Source of the DNA: Pagrus major
Lineage: Eukaryota; Chordata; Actinopteri; Spariformes; Sparidae
Length of the DNA stretch: 64,000 nt
Direction of reading: 5' to 3'
Assembly (NCBI RefSeq): GCF_040436345.1
Contig: NC_133230.1
Location: forward strand, 21,462,197 to 21,526,196
Positions 1 to 17,056 of the stretch are shown here, piece after piece. The notes beneath the pieces were generated by a model. That model did not search any database, was not told the origin of the DNA, and saw nothing but the letters and a program-made list of their open reading frames with translations. Each line of letters begins with the position of its first letter. Positions within the stretch are counted from its first letter, which is position 1. The position numbers and the translations under genes were made by a program.

Positions 1-603
1 ATGGCATCTCAGCAGCTGTTGCTCATGTATCTCATTTTGTGCCATACCTTATAAACCGTATATTCGTGGTTTATTTGTTATTAAAACATCCCCTTTTAAA
101 AGTCGGCTTGTTGTATGATGTGCTAACGACAATTTCATTAGCGTATATCAAGACAGCTAACTCACCTGATATTGAAGGATGCTCTGACATCAGATTGATG
201 GAGAGATTAGGAGGTACCATAGGAGTAAGGCTTCAAAAACATGCCTGTCTTGGTGCAGTTAAATGGCTTTTGCAAATACAATTTATTTTATTTAGGGATC
301 AAATAAACATTAAAATCCTATATGTTTATACATAAAATGTTATCAATTAGTGCTTATTCAGTTGATTGCAGAATTTATATTACATTTTCCTGATTTGGAA
401 GAAGTTCTCATTAATTCCAATGCAATCCATGTACAGGCAGCAAATATTTGACAATATTTTGCAGAATATAATTTGTGATTTAACTCAAATTTGTATAATG
501 TTACTCAGAAGAGGCACAGTCTAGGGCTACTGTTGTATGACAATGATGATGTGGTATTGGTGCATCTCTAGTTTGCTTGATAACAATAATTCCTCCATTG
601 CAG
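1..603. other. upstream region of pcnx4, no gene recognised
   Basis: AT-rich sequence with no coding similarity that I recognise. A plausible splice acceptor (AG at 602-603 after a T/C-rich stretch) lies just before the first pcnx4 coding exon. The region is therefore probably the end of a 5' intron whose noncoding first exon lies further left or outside the window. Confidence 0.5.
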
Positions 604-7691
<7,088 letters not shown>

Positions 7692-8530
7692 CCTGTGGCT
7701 TCTTCTGCCCTTTCTGTTGAGAGGGAAGAGGATGCTTTTCAGTCGGTACTACCAGAGGCAAATGTCCATTTCCAAAGTTTATGGTTATTCGGAAATTCAT
7801 GTGGAAACTATAGCAAAATCATCAGATACCTTCAAACAACTTTGGAGTTTTACTTTTGAAACTGTTCACTCATATGAGTTCAGAGGTATAATGTCTGTAT
7901 GGGAACCTCCTTTGTTATTTTTTATACATCGATTTGACCGTTTTGGTGCTTCATTTTAGTGCACCACAGAGGAAGAAGCAGTGGCATCACCACTGTACGC
8001 TTGTACAGGTTGCAAAATCTTGTCAACAGATTTCAACTGAGAATGTGGACTACCTCCTAGAACAGCACATTAGAGATGAAAAAAATCCCTTTGAACATTT
8101 GTATCTTCAAAGATTCCCTAATTGATTCCCACCGAAGCACATACGTTTTGTGGTTTGTTGATTGTTTGTGCTTTAAAAAGAAGTGAATACATTTGCCCAC
8201 CTCCCCTCTAGAAGACAACAGCTGAATACCTCTGTTTTTTATTGTACTTTTTAGATTTCACAACTTTCAGGTGATTCCCCTCCATGCCCACAAAAACGGG
8301 ACAAGAACTTTAATGTTTTGCTAAGATATCGAGGATGTGCCTTGGGTATGTCTTGCTGTATGTGTAAGGTGTTTAGTGCTATTGTTTTGTTTACAGTTCA
8401 CTTGTTTACAATTTAGAACGAAGAGTTAAATGAATTTTTGTCCATAGTCTCTTGTACATATTGTTGATTTTTATATGTGTAACTGTATATACTTATAATA
8501 AAATAGCTTGGCAGAAGCGGTGTTGTATTT
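7692..8530 (+). other. pcnx4: pcnx4 3' UTR
   Basis: AT-rich noncoding tail after the stop. A canonical AATAAA lies at 8497-8502, so cleavage would fall near 8512-8532. A second AATAAA at 8661-8666 would extend the transcript into the dhrs7 tail. Confidence 0.65.
8497..8502 (+). terminator. pcnx4 polyadenylation signal
   Basis: Canonical AATAAA about 0.8 kb after the pcnx4 stop codon, followed by a T/G-rich stretch (GCGGTGTTGTATTT). Confidence 0.7.
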
Positions 8531-8570
8531 CACTAAACAAAAAGAAACAGAAAATTGATCTAAACTAAAT

Positions 8571-8576
8571 TTTATT
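8571..8576 (-). terminator. dhrs7 polyadenylation signal
   Basis: TTTATT on the plus strand, which is AATAAA on the minus strand, about 270 bases after the dhrs7 stop. It would put dhrs7 cleavage near 8541-8561, very close to the pcnx4 end. Confidence 0.6.
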
Positions 8577-8847
8577 AGGCCTTCCTACATGGAATCCATG
8601 CTAAGTTGACATAATGATGTTAGATATGTTTGTTACAATTTACATTTGAGATGACAGCATAATAAAATTAAAATGACCCATTTTTGTCAGACCCTGCCAT
8701 GCCCTGGGCAGACGGCTCTGAGCTGTTGAAGCAGCAGTGTCCTTAAAGTTTTCCCTCTAGATGAAGGCAAAGACCCCAAAATTTGGCAGGGAAATCACTT
8801 TTCTATTTGGAATGCAATAAATGTGTTTCCTCTCGAGGATGTGACTT

Positions 8848-8889
8848 TCAGGAGGTCTTGGGCTTGGTGAAGTATGCCGAGTCTGCATC
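8848..8889 (-). CDS. dhrs7: dhrs7 exon 7, 13-codon terminal exon
   Basis: Only 42 nt: DADSAYFTKPKTS then TGA. It follows a TTTTGCAG acceptor and joins exon 6 in phase 0. The result NFKAGL-DADSAYF parallels the human C-terminus (FKSGVDADSSYF), which is why I placed the last exon about 1.3 kb downstream. Its 3' UTR runs left toward about 8550. Confidence 0.9.
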   Translation of the reverse strand, partial: DADSAYFTKPKTS

Positions 8890-11800
8890 CTGCAAAAGAA
8901 AAGGCTAGGTGTCAACACTGATGTTGAAAATGTATTGCTTCCTGGCGAGCTTTTTTTTTCTTCTTGATGGTTTAGGAGCATTGTGTCAATTTTTTCAAGT
9001 TGTATAGGCTGAAGATGGCAGCTTTTTTTTATCTTCAAAGGATACGTAAGAGACGGTAGCATGTGACGCTTCAATGTCTGGCCTACTGGAACATGACCTT
9101 TTTTACATGGCCCTGAGCTGTCACTGACCAGCAGAGGCCAACAGACACACTGGTCAGTCAGTCAGTCAGTCTGCACCGCCGGGAAATAGTCAAGCTCACT
9201 GTCATACCCTGGCCACCGTCTTATTCTTATTAGACTCAAGCAAGGTCAATAACAGCTAAGGCCCCCCCAGCTGTCAAGAGACAGCTCTGCATTGTGTCTG
9301 CAATATTCTGCTTTAAGTACTTTCGGTGCAGAGATGTTGAGAATCCCCCAGTCTCAGGTTTAACGCAGTAAGCCCCAACCATACAGTAACAACTTTGTCA
9401 CATCACATGAGAGTGCTTTCTGAGTAAAGTGAGCTGTTTTATCTGAATTTCATCAGGTGGGCATACATTTTAAATATGGAAAATTATTTTGCATCAGTAC
9501 AGGAAATGTTTTGTTAAAGGTCTAATACGCCCATGGTACATCCAAACACGTTTCATTTTAAGAAATACTCTTTCTTGTTTGATGAGAAGATTGACAGCAC
9601 TGTCACATCTATACTATAGTCTATACTGATAAATATGTAGCTGGAGCCAGCAGCCAGTTACTTAGCAAAGACTGAAAACGGGAAAAAGTTAGGTCGACTG
9701 TCTGAAGGTAAAATACATCTAATCCAAGCAAAAGCCTAAGTGTAAAACAAGATAATAAGCTGTTTTATGGAGAGTTTTGTGTTATTGCTATTAGTTACTG
9801 GTCCTGAACCAGGACCAGTAACTTCCTGGAGTGCTGGTTGCCTGGCATCTGCATTGTCCCACAGATCTACTTAATGACTAGTGCTCTTCGCTGTGAGAGC
9901 TCAAAACGGTGAAAGTAGGTGACTATCAGATGAACAAATGCAGAGTTTCAGCATCACATTGGAACTAGCACAGATAGCCAGTAAGGGTACACTGTTTAGT
10001 GTGATTTTAATCATGTACTCTATCTAAGGCTGGTTGAACTTTGCACACTGTCTTGTCTGCAATTATTTTAATCCACAAAATATCAAATTATTAATAGAAT
10101 AGTATTAGGCCAAAAACATTGTGGTGATTTTTGGACCTCCCTGAAGATAAATCTAGCCTCTGCTTAGGTTGAATGTGCACCATATTAACTCTGTACAGAG
10201 ATTATATACCTACCAGACCAGCTTTGAAATTCTGCACCCTTTTTCTGCCCAACTTGTTTGTGATGAACCAGGCAAATGTGGGAGCGTACTGCCAGACGTA
10301 GTAAAACAGGAGGAAGGGCTGCTGCGCGATCCACATTTCCTTGACGCCGTTGGCAATTCCCACCAGCATTAACTGCACGCAGCGACTTGTTGGCATCTTG
10401 TATTCCTGGTTACCAGCTTTGGCCACAGGCTTTGGTAATGGAAAGGAAACAGGTTACTGAAAACAAACTAATACCACATGCATCAAATACAGGTAAAATA
10501 CAGGATTTTTATGTCCACAATCAACAGCTCTGTTGATAAATTACCTTGTTCACTTCCTCTGTGAAGGCATTTTGGACTATCTGTGACTGCACAGGCCCTG
10601 GACACACTGTGCTGATGAGTATGTTTGGAAAGTCAGTCAGCTCAGTCCGAAGGGAATTAAAGAAACCCTGTCGACAATGCAATAACAATCAAGAACCGGG
10701 TATACAAAGAGAAAGAGAATATGTTGTCAACAACTTACTGGAAAATTAAATGAGAGAAAACAAATTTAAAATAAAAAACATGAAGTAATGACACTAGTGT
10801 AGTTGCTGTCTGTATTCCCCTCACCTGGAGAGCATGTTTGCTGGCAGAGTATCCTGTTGCCAGGGGCGCCCCAGCAAGGCCGACAACACTGCTGACAGTC
10901 ACAATGCTCCCAGTGCCTTGCTGCGTCATGTGAGGCAGCACCTGCTTGGTGATGGAGACCGTACCCAGGAAGTTGAGCTCCATCAAGGCCTGATACACAT
11001 CAACACTGGTCTCCATGCAGAGAGAGCGCTGGCTTCGGCCACCATTGTTAATGAGGATATCAATCTGGCAAGGCATGGAAAATTGGATGAAACCGGAGAA
11101 AAGGAAAACAGAATTTCTATGGAGAGAAAACTCTGGCTTCATATTCATTGTCACATCTGTACATACTATGATGAGAAGAGAACACCAAGGCTATGTCTAT
11201 ATAACTGAAAAACTAGTGAATTAAGTATTGCGATTGAGTTGTTGAACGAATAGTAATGCTGCAATGACACTAGTGATGAAACCCTGTATTATAAAAGAAC
11301 AATCGCAGTGGCCTTACACGTCCAAAGTATTGGATCACAGCTTTAGTTTTTTCCTCATGCGATGTCCTCTCCAACAAATCCAGTGGAAGAACAAGGATGT
11401 CTTTATCCTGGAGGTCAGAGCACTCTTGAGGAATACATGATGAAAAGAAATCAGCTTCAGACTGAATGGCAATGAAACAAAGTTAGGTCAAGCACTGACA
11501 CCCTTATGCAATGTACTCTTTGTTCGAGAAAGAAGGCCGCAAATAAGAGAAAAGGTTCTACGGCAAAGTGTTGTGACTGTGTTATACTCGTACCTGAACT
11601 GGCAGAGTTAAAGACTTTAAATTTAAGTACTGGTGAATTTTAAGTACATTATAATAAAACAATTCTCTTACCTAAACACCGCTGTTTCACCCTCTTCAGC
11701 TCAGCCTCACGTCTTGCAGACAGGATGAGACGGGAGCCACACTTGGCTAGCTGGCAGGCCAGCTCCTCTCCGATACCGCTGGAGGCTCCAGTGACCCAAG

Positions 11801-12493
11801 CCACCAGCCCCTTCAGCTTATTCTCTGATTGACAAAAAGACACAACTGTCAATTCATGTCATATGCTGGGACTATACGCCTTACTGTATCTTTATGTGGA
11901 TTACGAAGCCATGATTCTCTACTATATTATATATTTTTGCTTTAATAACGCCCTGGCCAGAGTAAACAGAGTTAGCGTTAGGAGGACTGACAGATTTAAC
12001 AAAGCATCCTATTGCAGTCTTCACACTACTTCTACCAATGCAGTACTATTAGATTGAGTTAATCATCTTAGACACAGCATAAGTGTTTGTTGTTGTTTTT
12101 ACCAACCCTGTGTGCTGTCTTTAACAATATTGGGAAGCAACATTCACTTTAGTACAATCTTGAAGCACTTGGGAAAGCTTTCCTCACATATGTACTGTGG
12201 AGCTCAGAGGAGCATGAAGTGGGTCAAAGGTGAAACTAGTTATTGTTTAACGATTGTGTTAAGGTTTAACGTTACCTCCAGTTCAGGGGGACTCGAGCCA
12301 CATCTTGACATCAAGTGAATATAAGCCCTGGTTTGTGAATGAGTCGTGACAGGGTCCACTCACCTGGCTTGTGTCCTAACAGACTCCCCCACAGCAGCGT
12401 GAAGTCCGCATCCGCGAAAATGAAACACAGGAAGTGAACAAGACAATAAAGTGGTATCAAACACCACAGTGCGGACACAATACAGCAGTCCAT
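8848..12493 (-). CDS. dhrs7: dehydrogenase/reductase SDR family member 7 (DHRS7), seven exons
   Basis: NAD(P)(H)-dependent short-chain dehydrogenase/reductase; mammalian DHRS7 is an ER-membrane enzyme acting on steroids, retinoids and other carbonyls. Exons in transcript order: 12493-12364, 11824-11672, 11424-11318, 11064-10825, 10667-10545, 10429-10214 and 8889-8848. All are GT-AG with matching phases, giving 336 aa (human 339). Residues 4-27 form an N-terminal hydrophobic anchor. The cofactor motif TGASSGIG is at 55-62 and the NNGG motif at 136-139. The predicted catalytic tetrad is Asn161, Ser189, Tyr202 and Lys206 (YSASK), and the PG motif of CPGPV is at 233-234. All key residues are present, so the enzyme looks intact. 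It is convergent with pcnx4. Identification is by similarity and conserved synteny; substrate is inferred from the family only. Confidence 0.95.
8890..10213 (-). other. dhrs7 intron 6 with a degenerate repeat
   Basis: An intron of 1.3 kb with a (CAGT)n run near 9155-9171. A diverged copy of a SINE-like teleost repeat sits at about 9576-9860. No coding sequence seen. Confidence 0.6.
9576..9860 (+). repeat. diverged SINE-like teleost interspersed repeat
   Basis: Pieces resembling a widespread teleost repeat can be picked out in order: TTGATGAGAAGATTGA, then GCTGGAGCCAGCAGCCAGTTA, then CAAAGACTGAAAACGGG, with TTCCTGGAGTGCTGGTTGCC near the end. Class assignment is from memory and uncertain. Confidence 0.45.
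10214..10429 (-). CDS. dhrs7: dhrs7 exon 6
   Basis: 72 codons encoding PVAKAGNQEYKMPTSRCVQL and WIAQQPFLLFYYVWQY, then ITNKLGRKRVQNFKAGL. The frame stays open for four more codons and then stops. A GTAGGT donor at 10213 joins it in phase to a last exon that restores the family C-terminus. Confidence 0.92.
10545..10667 (-). CDS. dhrs7: dhrs7 exon 5
   Basis: 41 codons in phase 0. It encodes GFFNSLRTEL and VCPGPVQSQIVQNAF, the post-catalytic PG motif of classical SDRs. The acceptor is CAG and the donor GTAATT. Confidence 0.93.
10825..11064 (-). CDS. dhrs7: dhrs7 exon 4 (catalytic core)
   Basis: Exactly 80 codons in phase 0. It contains IDILINNGGRSQRSLCMETS, the active-site serine in SIVTVSSVVG, and YSASKHALQ with catalytic Tyr and Lys. 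The donor is GTGAGG. Confidence 0.96.
11318..11424 (-). CDS. dhrs7: dhrs7 exon 3
   Basis: Recognised from its product, which begins CSDLQDKDILVLPLDL and ends KAVIQYFGR. The acceptor AG lies at 11426-11425 and the donor GTAAGG starts at 11317. It carries the conserved D-L after the third Rossmann strand. Confidence 0.93.
11672..11824 (-). CDS. dhrs7: dhrs7 exon 2 (cofactor-binding motif)
   Basis: The acceptor is CAG just before 11824 and the donor GTAAGA starts at 11671. It encodes NKLKGLVAWVTGASSGIGEE, the Rossmann glycine-rich loop, and LILSARREAELKRVKQRCL. Confidence 0.95.
12364..12493 (-). CDS. dhrs7: dhrs7 exon 1 (start codon, membrane anchor)
   Basis: The ATG is at 12493-12491. Upstream in-frame codons contain no other ATG, only a GTG. 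It encodes MDCC and a long hydrophobic helix, then LLWGSLLGHKP. The donor GTGAGT occupies 12363-12358. Confidence 0.9.
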
Positions 12494-12514
12494 TTGTTGT
12501 AAATGAACAAATGG
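12490..12514 (-). other. inverted repeat over the dhrs7 start codon
   Basis: CCATTTGTT (12490-12498) and AACAAATGG (12506-12514) are perfect reverse complements separated by 7 bases. In the dhrs7 mRNA the ATG lies inside the 3' arm of the predicted stem. Confidence 0.8.
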
Positions 12515-12586
12515 ACTTATCACTCAACTGGAGCAGGTAAATACTACGACAAGCTTCCGCCACGACATACCTGCTGCTAGCAGGTA

Positions 12587-12594
12587 TGACGTCA
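12587..12594. promoter_or_regulatory. CRE palindrome TGACGTCA in the dhrs7 promoter
   Basis: A perfect consensus CREB/ATF site about 95 bases upstream of the dhrs7 start codon. It lies next to a near-palindromic ACCTGCTGCTAGCAGGT. Site identity is seen directly; use is inferred. Confidence 0.5.
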
Positions 12595-12645
12595 CATCCG
12601 CTCTTATATTTTCAAAATTAAAGCTCAACGGTTGACAAGATAGAT

Positions 12646-12646
12646 A

Positions 12647-12702
<56 letters not shown>

Positions 12703-12711
12703 TAATAATAA
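12646..12711 (+). repeat. (TAA)n microsatellite
   Basis: About 20 near-perfect AAT/TAA units upstream of dhrs7. The tyrosine-rich minus-strand reading frame here is an artefact. Confidence 0.95.
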
Positions 12712-13663
12712 CATCGGGGACCCTGGATCTGTGGTCTAATTTGTGTCATCTTAGTCTTTGAAATGAAAAAGTTTTCCTCTGCTGGAATATTGCATAATAA
12801 TAAGCAATAGTCTTCTTCCTTCCCTCTTGAGCTTGCAAAAAAAAGTCTTTTTTTTTTCTCTGTGGTGGATGTCAGCTTCTTGCAATAATATACTCCCACC
12901 AGAGCAGTTGCACAGTGTTACACATACACTTTTAGTTCAGTTTTTAGTTGTTGTTTCAAAGCAAAATTCACGTTCAGAACACAGATGGAAAACCACAACA
13001 AGCCAAGCTCCCTCTCACATTGTTAAAATGTGCAGCAGTGCAACACAACAAAGCATCATATAGCCAAGAGAGGGATGGAATATTTTGTCCAAGGCCTCTA
13101 ATGTTTGCAATAATGCACAGGTCAACAGAGAATGAACAGGAGAAGCTAAAGGTGACCTTGACAGTGGGCTCTATTAAGACAGGTACAGACCGCTCTACAG
13201 CTGAATCCTGAACATTACTTTTTACTTTTAAGGCATATTTGGACAGAAAACATTAAGTCTGTAAAGTACTGGTTGACTCATATTCATCACAAGTTGACAA
13301 GAGTGTTTCGTAGCAACAAGGACATAGACTCCTGTAAGTGCATTTTTTTGTTAAAAAAGCTGTGTTTCTATTTACAGGTTTAAAGTTGCCTTATGCAACA
13401 TAGGCTTGAAGAACCCTCTTCTGGTTCTGAACACCACAGACCAATTATATGGTTATCAATGACAATACTTAAACACTTGACACTTTAGTCTTGTGCTCTG
13501 TATTTAATTTTCTGGGAATCTGCGGGTTGAGCAACTAAGAAGAGTTTAATAGAAATTTAAAAAACACACACATGGTGGTTCATTTACAGCCTGATTCCAG
13601 TATACTCAGATTTGATATACTTATATTTGACCACATCAAGTCCAACAAGCAATTCATTTCAAA

Positions 13664-13668
<5 letters not shown>

Positions 13669-13749
<81 letters not shown>
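13669..13749 (+). repeat. (TA)n microsatellite
   Basis: An uninterrupted AT/TA run of about 40 units in the dhrs7-ppm1a intergenic region. Confidence 0.97.
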
Positions 13750-13754
<5 letters not shown>

Positions 13755-14126
13755 TATTATTTTAGAACAAACTAAAAGCCTCATTGCAGTACACTACACA
13801 CAGCCTATTACTTGCATGTGATAGGTACATTTCAATCCTTGTGCAGAAGCTGCCCCATCACTGTCAGCAATCATATGACAGAAGAACACAGTGTACTCAA
13901 GATGCATGTTTTCGTCAAGGGCTACATTACATCCCGACACATGTCTGACATGATGTGCTGTATCTCAGATTTCGGAGCCTATGCACTTGTACACATGCCC
14001 TCTGTGAGGCAGCCGCAACTCTTCAGGGATGATGTCATATTTTCGAGTACGCAACCCGCAACATCCGGGTCTTGATTCTGTGGCTTTGTGCTATAGACGT
14101 GTTAACAAGACCTGGATAGTGCGTTA

Positions 14127-14139
14127 AAAGATGGCGGCC
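14127..14139 (+). promoter_or_regulatory. YY1-like motif AAAGATGGCGGCC
   Basis: Contains the AAGATGGCGGC core typical of YY1 sites near vertebrate promoters. The ATG within it opens a 14-codon frame (14131-14175). Whether it marks a transcription start is unknown. Confidence 0.4.
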
Positions 14140-14749
14140 CATCAATTTTCCGTGAAAGTTGCACACCGAGTCTAGACTATACACCGAAAAAGTCACCGTC
14201 ATTTTTCCTTTTTTTATATAGTAGACAATTAAATGTACAAACTGCGAGGCAATCAGTCATTACAATTATAAAATTGGGATCATATGGTAGCCTACATATA
14301 AAAATGCCTTTATTAAAATAGATTAAGCCATAGAAAATAAAATAACAATAAAAAATAAATGAGTAAACAAACAAACAAACAAATTAGGCCTACATATAGG
14401 CCTTTATAATCAACCCCTTGTCCTGAGTCATTTCACTTCGGCCCTGGCTTTAACATAATGAGCCACAATCAACACCTTATACAGAAAATCCTTTATTTCA
14501 CACTTCTAGACGTTTGCCGTCACACCATCAGAGCAGGTATTTGTCCACCTGAGTGCATTATCCAATTCTTCGAGCTGCATGACAAATATTTTTTAACTCT
14601 CAGGGTGGACTTATCTTTAATCAGTTCAAAAACATTAAACAATCATGTTCAGAGGATGATGTTCTGTACATTTTTTTTAATTTAATTAATGAATCCCTCC
14701 CCTCCTTTCTATCCTTTTCTAATTATTGTATATTTATAAAATGCTTTTG

Positions 14750-15244
14750 GGGGCATGTGTGCGTCACGTGACGATCCCGGAAGTTGTAATGACGCAGTGT
14801 AGCCACAACGCCAAAATCGCTTCACAGCGCAGCGCTGTTCCTGGGGGCTTGCTCTGTGCTCCTCAGAAGCTAACGTTAGCTAGCAAGCTGTCAAGCTGTC
14901 CAGTGGAGAGGCTGGGACAGACGTTTCAGCTTCCCCCAGGCTTGGCCACACAAAGCTCCGGCCCACAAATTCCCAAGAAAATCTGTGAGAATATATTTTA
15001 GATCGCCAGCTGAGATGATGTAATGCATCACAGGCGTACGCAAAGAGGGACCTCCGCACCTAAACAATTTATATGCACTGAGTCTTGAGTGACGACTGCT
15101 CATTGCTAGCTAACTGGCTAGCTAGCCTAGCTAAACCGCTGCAAACCCCCAAGTTTCGTCGGTGTACCTCTCTGGTGTGAACAGCGACCAGTCATTTTCA
15201 CTGTCGCGGCTTTCGTTGCTGTCAACCGGTATTTTGGATATTTG
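14750..15244 (+). promoter_or_regulatory. ppm1a: ppm1a promoter and noncoding exon 1
   Basis: GC- and CpG-richer than its surroundings. It includes the 12-bp palindrome CGTCACGTGACG (14762-14773, an E-box of USF/TFE type) and an ETS-type CCGGAAGT at 14777-14784. A splice donor TTTG|GTAAGT at 15245 marks the end of the noncoding first exon. It pairs with the acceptor at 16201-16202 just before the ppm1a start codon. The transcription start itself is not determined. Confidence 0.6.
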
Positions 15245-16202
15245 GTAAGTCTTATAATGTTAACTCTGAAGCCAGTAAGTGTTGAGGAAGGTTGGGCTGT
15301 TAGCTATCCTAGCAGTGTTAGCATTAGCGATAATACCTTTAGCAAGGCCGAGGGCTCTCCTTGCTTCAGCATAACGTTAGCAAACCATGGCAGACGGAGG
15401 CCTGTCAAAGTTAGCAGTGAGGGACAAGGGTCAAGGCCCGCAACAAGGCAAGGCTGTTTGTTTATTTGGGTTGTGGTTTGCACTTGCTACAGACCTAACT
15501 TTTGTCGTCAATCCAATCGCCAGAGCTATCCTTACTTAGCACGTTCGTGATGTACATTAGCTTACCTTAATGTTAGCATTAGTGTTTGATTTGTCAGATC
15601 CCCTTAAATTGTTCTGTGGTGGTTATCGAGTAAGTGGTAAGTCGGTAGCTAACATTAGCTCTGCAGGCATGTAACGATAGCTTTAACTACTCTTACCCCG
15701 ACTAGCTAGTATGGTTAAGTGTTCTGCTTTGCGAAGGTCAGAGAGATGCTGTCCATTGGTGTATTTATAATACAATTAAGGCAAAATAACTTAATTCTAA
15801 TCATTACATTGAAGCATAAACTTGATCAGCCAGTGGCTTAAGGGCGTTTCAATCTGATCCACACCAGCAGTGCTCCTAATATGTAGTCAAAATGTGTCCA
15901 CAGGTCCACTATTTTTAGATTAGAGCAGGGGGCCTGAACTCTGATCCAAGATGCTAATCTTTTGCCTCAAATGGATGGATTACTGGCTATCTGATTTAAC
16001 AAAATTAATATAGAAAGTCGTTCTGTTTAGGTAGACAGTTTGTATATCTTTTGGGAACACTATTAAATTTTTTTTGCTACGTATGATTAATTAATAACTT
16101 GATTAGATCATTGGCTTTTTATTATCATTGTTATTATTTTTAAAACCCTGCATTCCTGCCATATCATGTAAATAGATTTGTTTCTTTTATTTTGTGTTAC
16201 AG
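15245..16202 (+). other. ppm1a intron 1
   Basis: Bounded by GTAAGT and TTACAG. It contains many TTAGC/GCTAA words but no coding sequence. Confidence 0.65.
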
Positions 16203-17056
16203 GTCTTAAGAGGGACACAATGGGTGCATTTCTGGACAAACCAAAGATGGAAAAATATAATTCCCATGGTGAGGGTAACAACCTAAGGTATGGGCTGAGT
16301 AGCATGCAGGGTTGGCGAGTAGAGATGGAAGACGCACACACAGCAGTAATTGGTCTGCCTCATGGTCTCGACCCCTGGTCATTCTTTGCTGTTTATGATG
16401 GGCATGCTGGCTCTCAGGTGGCCAAGTACTGCTGTGAGCACCTGCTGGAACACATCACCAGCAACCCAGACTTCCAGAGTGCCCTGCAGGACGACCCCTC
16501 TGTAGACAGCGTGAAGACTGGGATCCGCACAGGATTCTTGCAGATCGATGAACACATGCGAACCATCTCCGAGAAGAAGCACGGTGTGGACCGCAGTGGT
16601 TCCACTGCTGTGGGGGTGATGATTTCTCCGAGCCAAGTCTACTTTATCAACTGTGGCGACTCACGTGGACTCCTCAGCCGGGGCGGAGCTGTGCACTTCT
16701 TCACACAGGATCACAAACCCAGCAACCCTCTTGAGAAGGAAAGGATCCAGAATGCGGGTGGTTCAGTCATGATCCAGCGGGTTAATGGGTCCCTAGCTGT
16801 GTCTCGGGCTTTGGGAGACTTCGACTACAAGTGTGTGCACGGAAAAGGCCCGACAGAGCAGCTTGTGTCTCCTGAGCCTGAAGTTTATGCAATAGAGAGA
16901 TCAGAGGGGGAAGATGAGTTCATTATATTAGCATGTGACGGCATATGGGATGTCATGGCCAATGAGGAACTGTGTGACTTTGTCAGGTCAAGGCTAGAGG
17001 TGACGGATGATCTTGAAAGAGTCAGCAATGAAATTGTTGACACCTGCTTGTATAAG
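16203..17056 (+). CDS. ppm1a: ppm1a exon 2 with start codon and most of the catalytic domain
   Basis: The acceptor CAG ends at 16202 and coding begins at 16220. It contains 279 codons from MGAFLDKPK to DTCLYK. An in-frame upstream ATG at 16178 lies in the intron and is not the start. Reading past the donor GTATGG at 17057 gives only intron. Confidence 0.96.

Larger units (their letters stand above)
12712..14749. other. dhrs7-ppm1a intergenic region
   Basis: Head-to-head spacer between divergent genes. It holds the (TA)n repeat and, at about 14030-14180, a more CpG-containing patch with a YY1-like motif. No gene that I recognise. Confidence 0.6.

Noticed and set aside
9155..9171. Short CAGT repeat as a possible array
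   Set aside because: Only about four units; a minor microsatellite in dhrs7 intron 6.
10169..11224. Plus-strand frames of 67-124 codons
   Set aside because: They are antisense to dhrs7 exons 4-6 and show no family similarity.
13572..13821. Frames encoding (IY)n runs
   Set aside because: Translation of the (TA)n microsatellite.
16178..16219. Upstream in-frame ATG extending PPM1A by 14 residues
   Set aside because: It lies before the acceptor at 16201-16202, in the intron, and PPM1A starts MGAFLDKPK with a myristoylation glycine.
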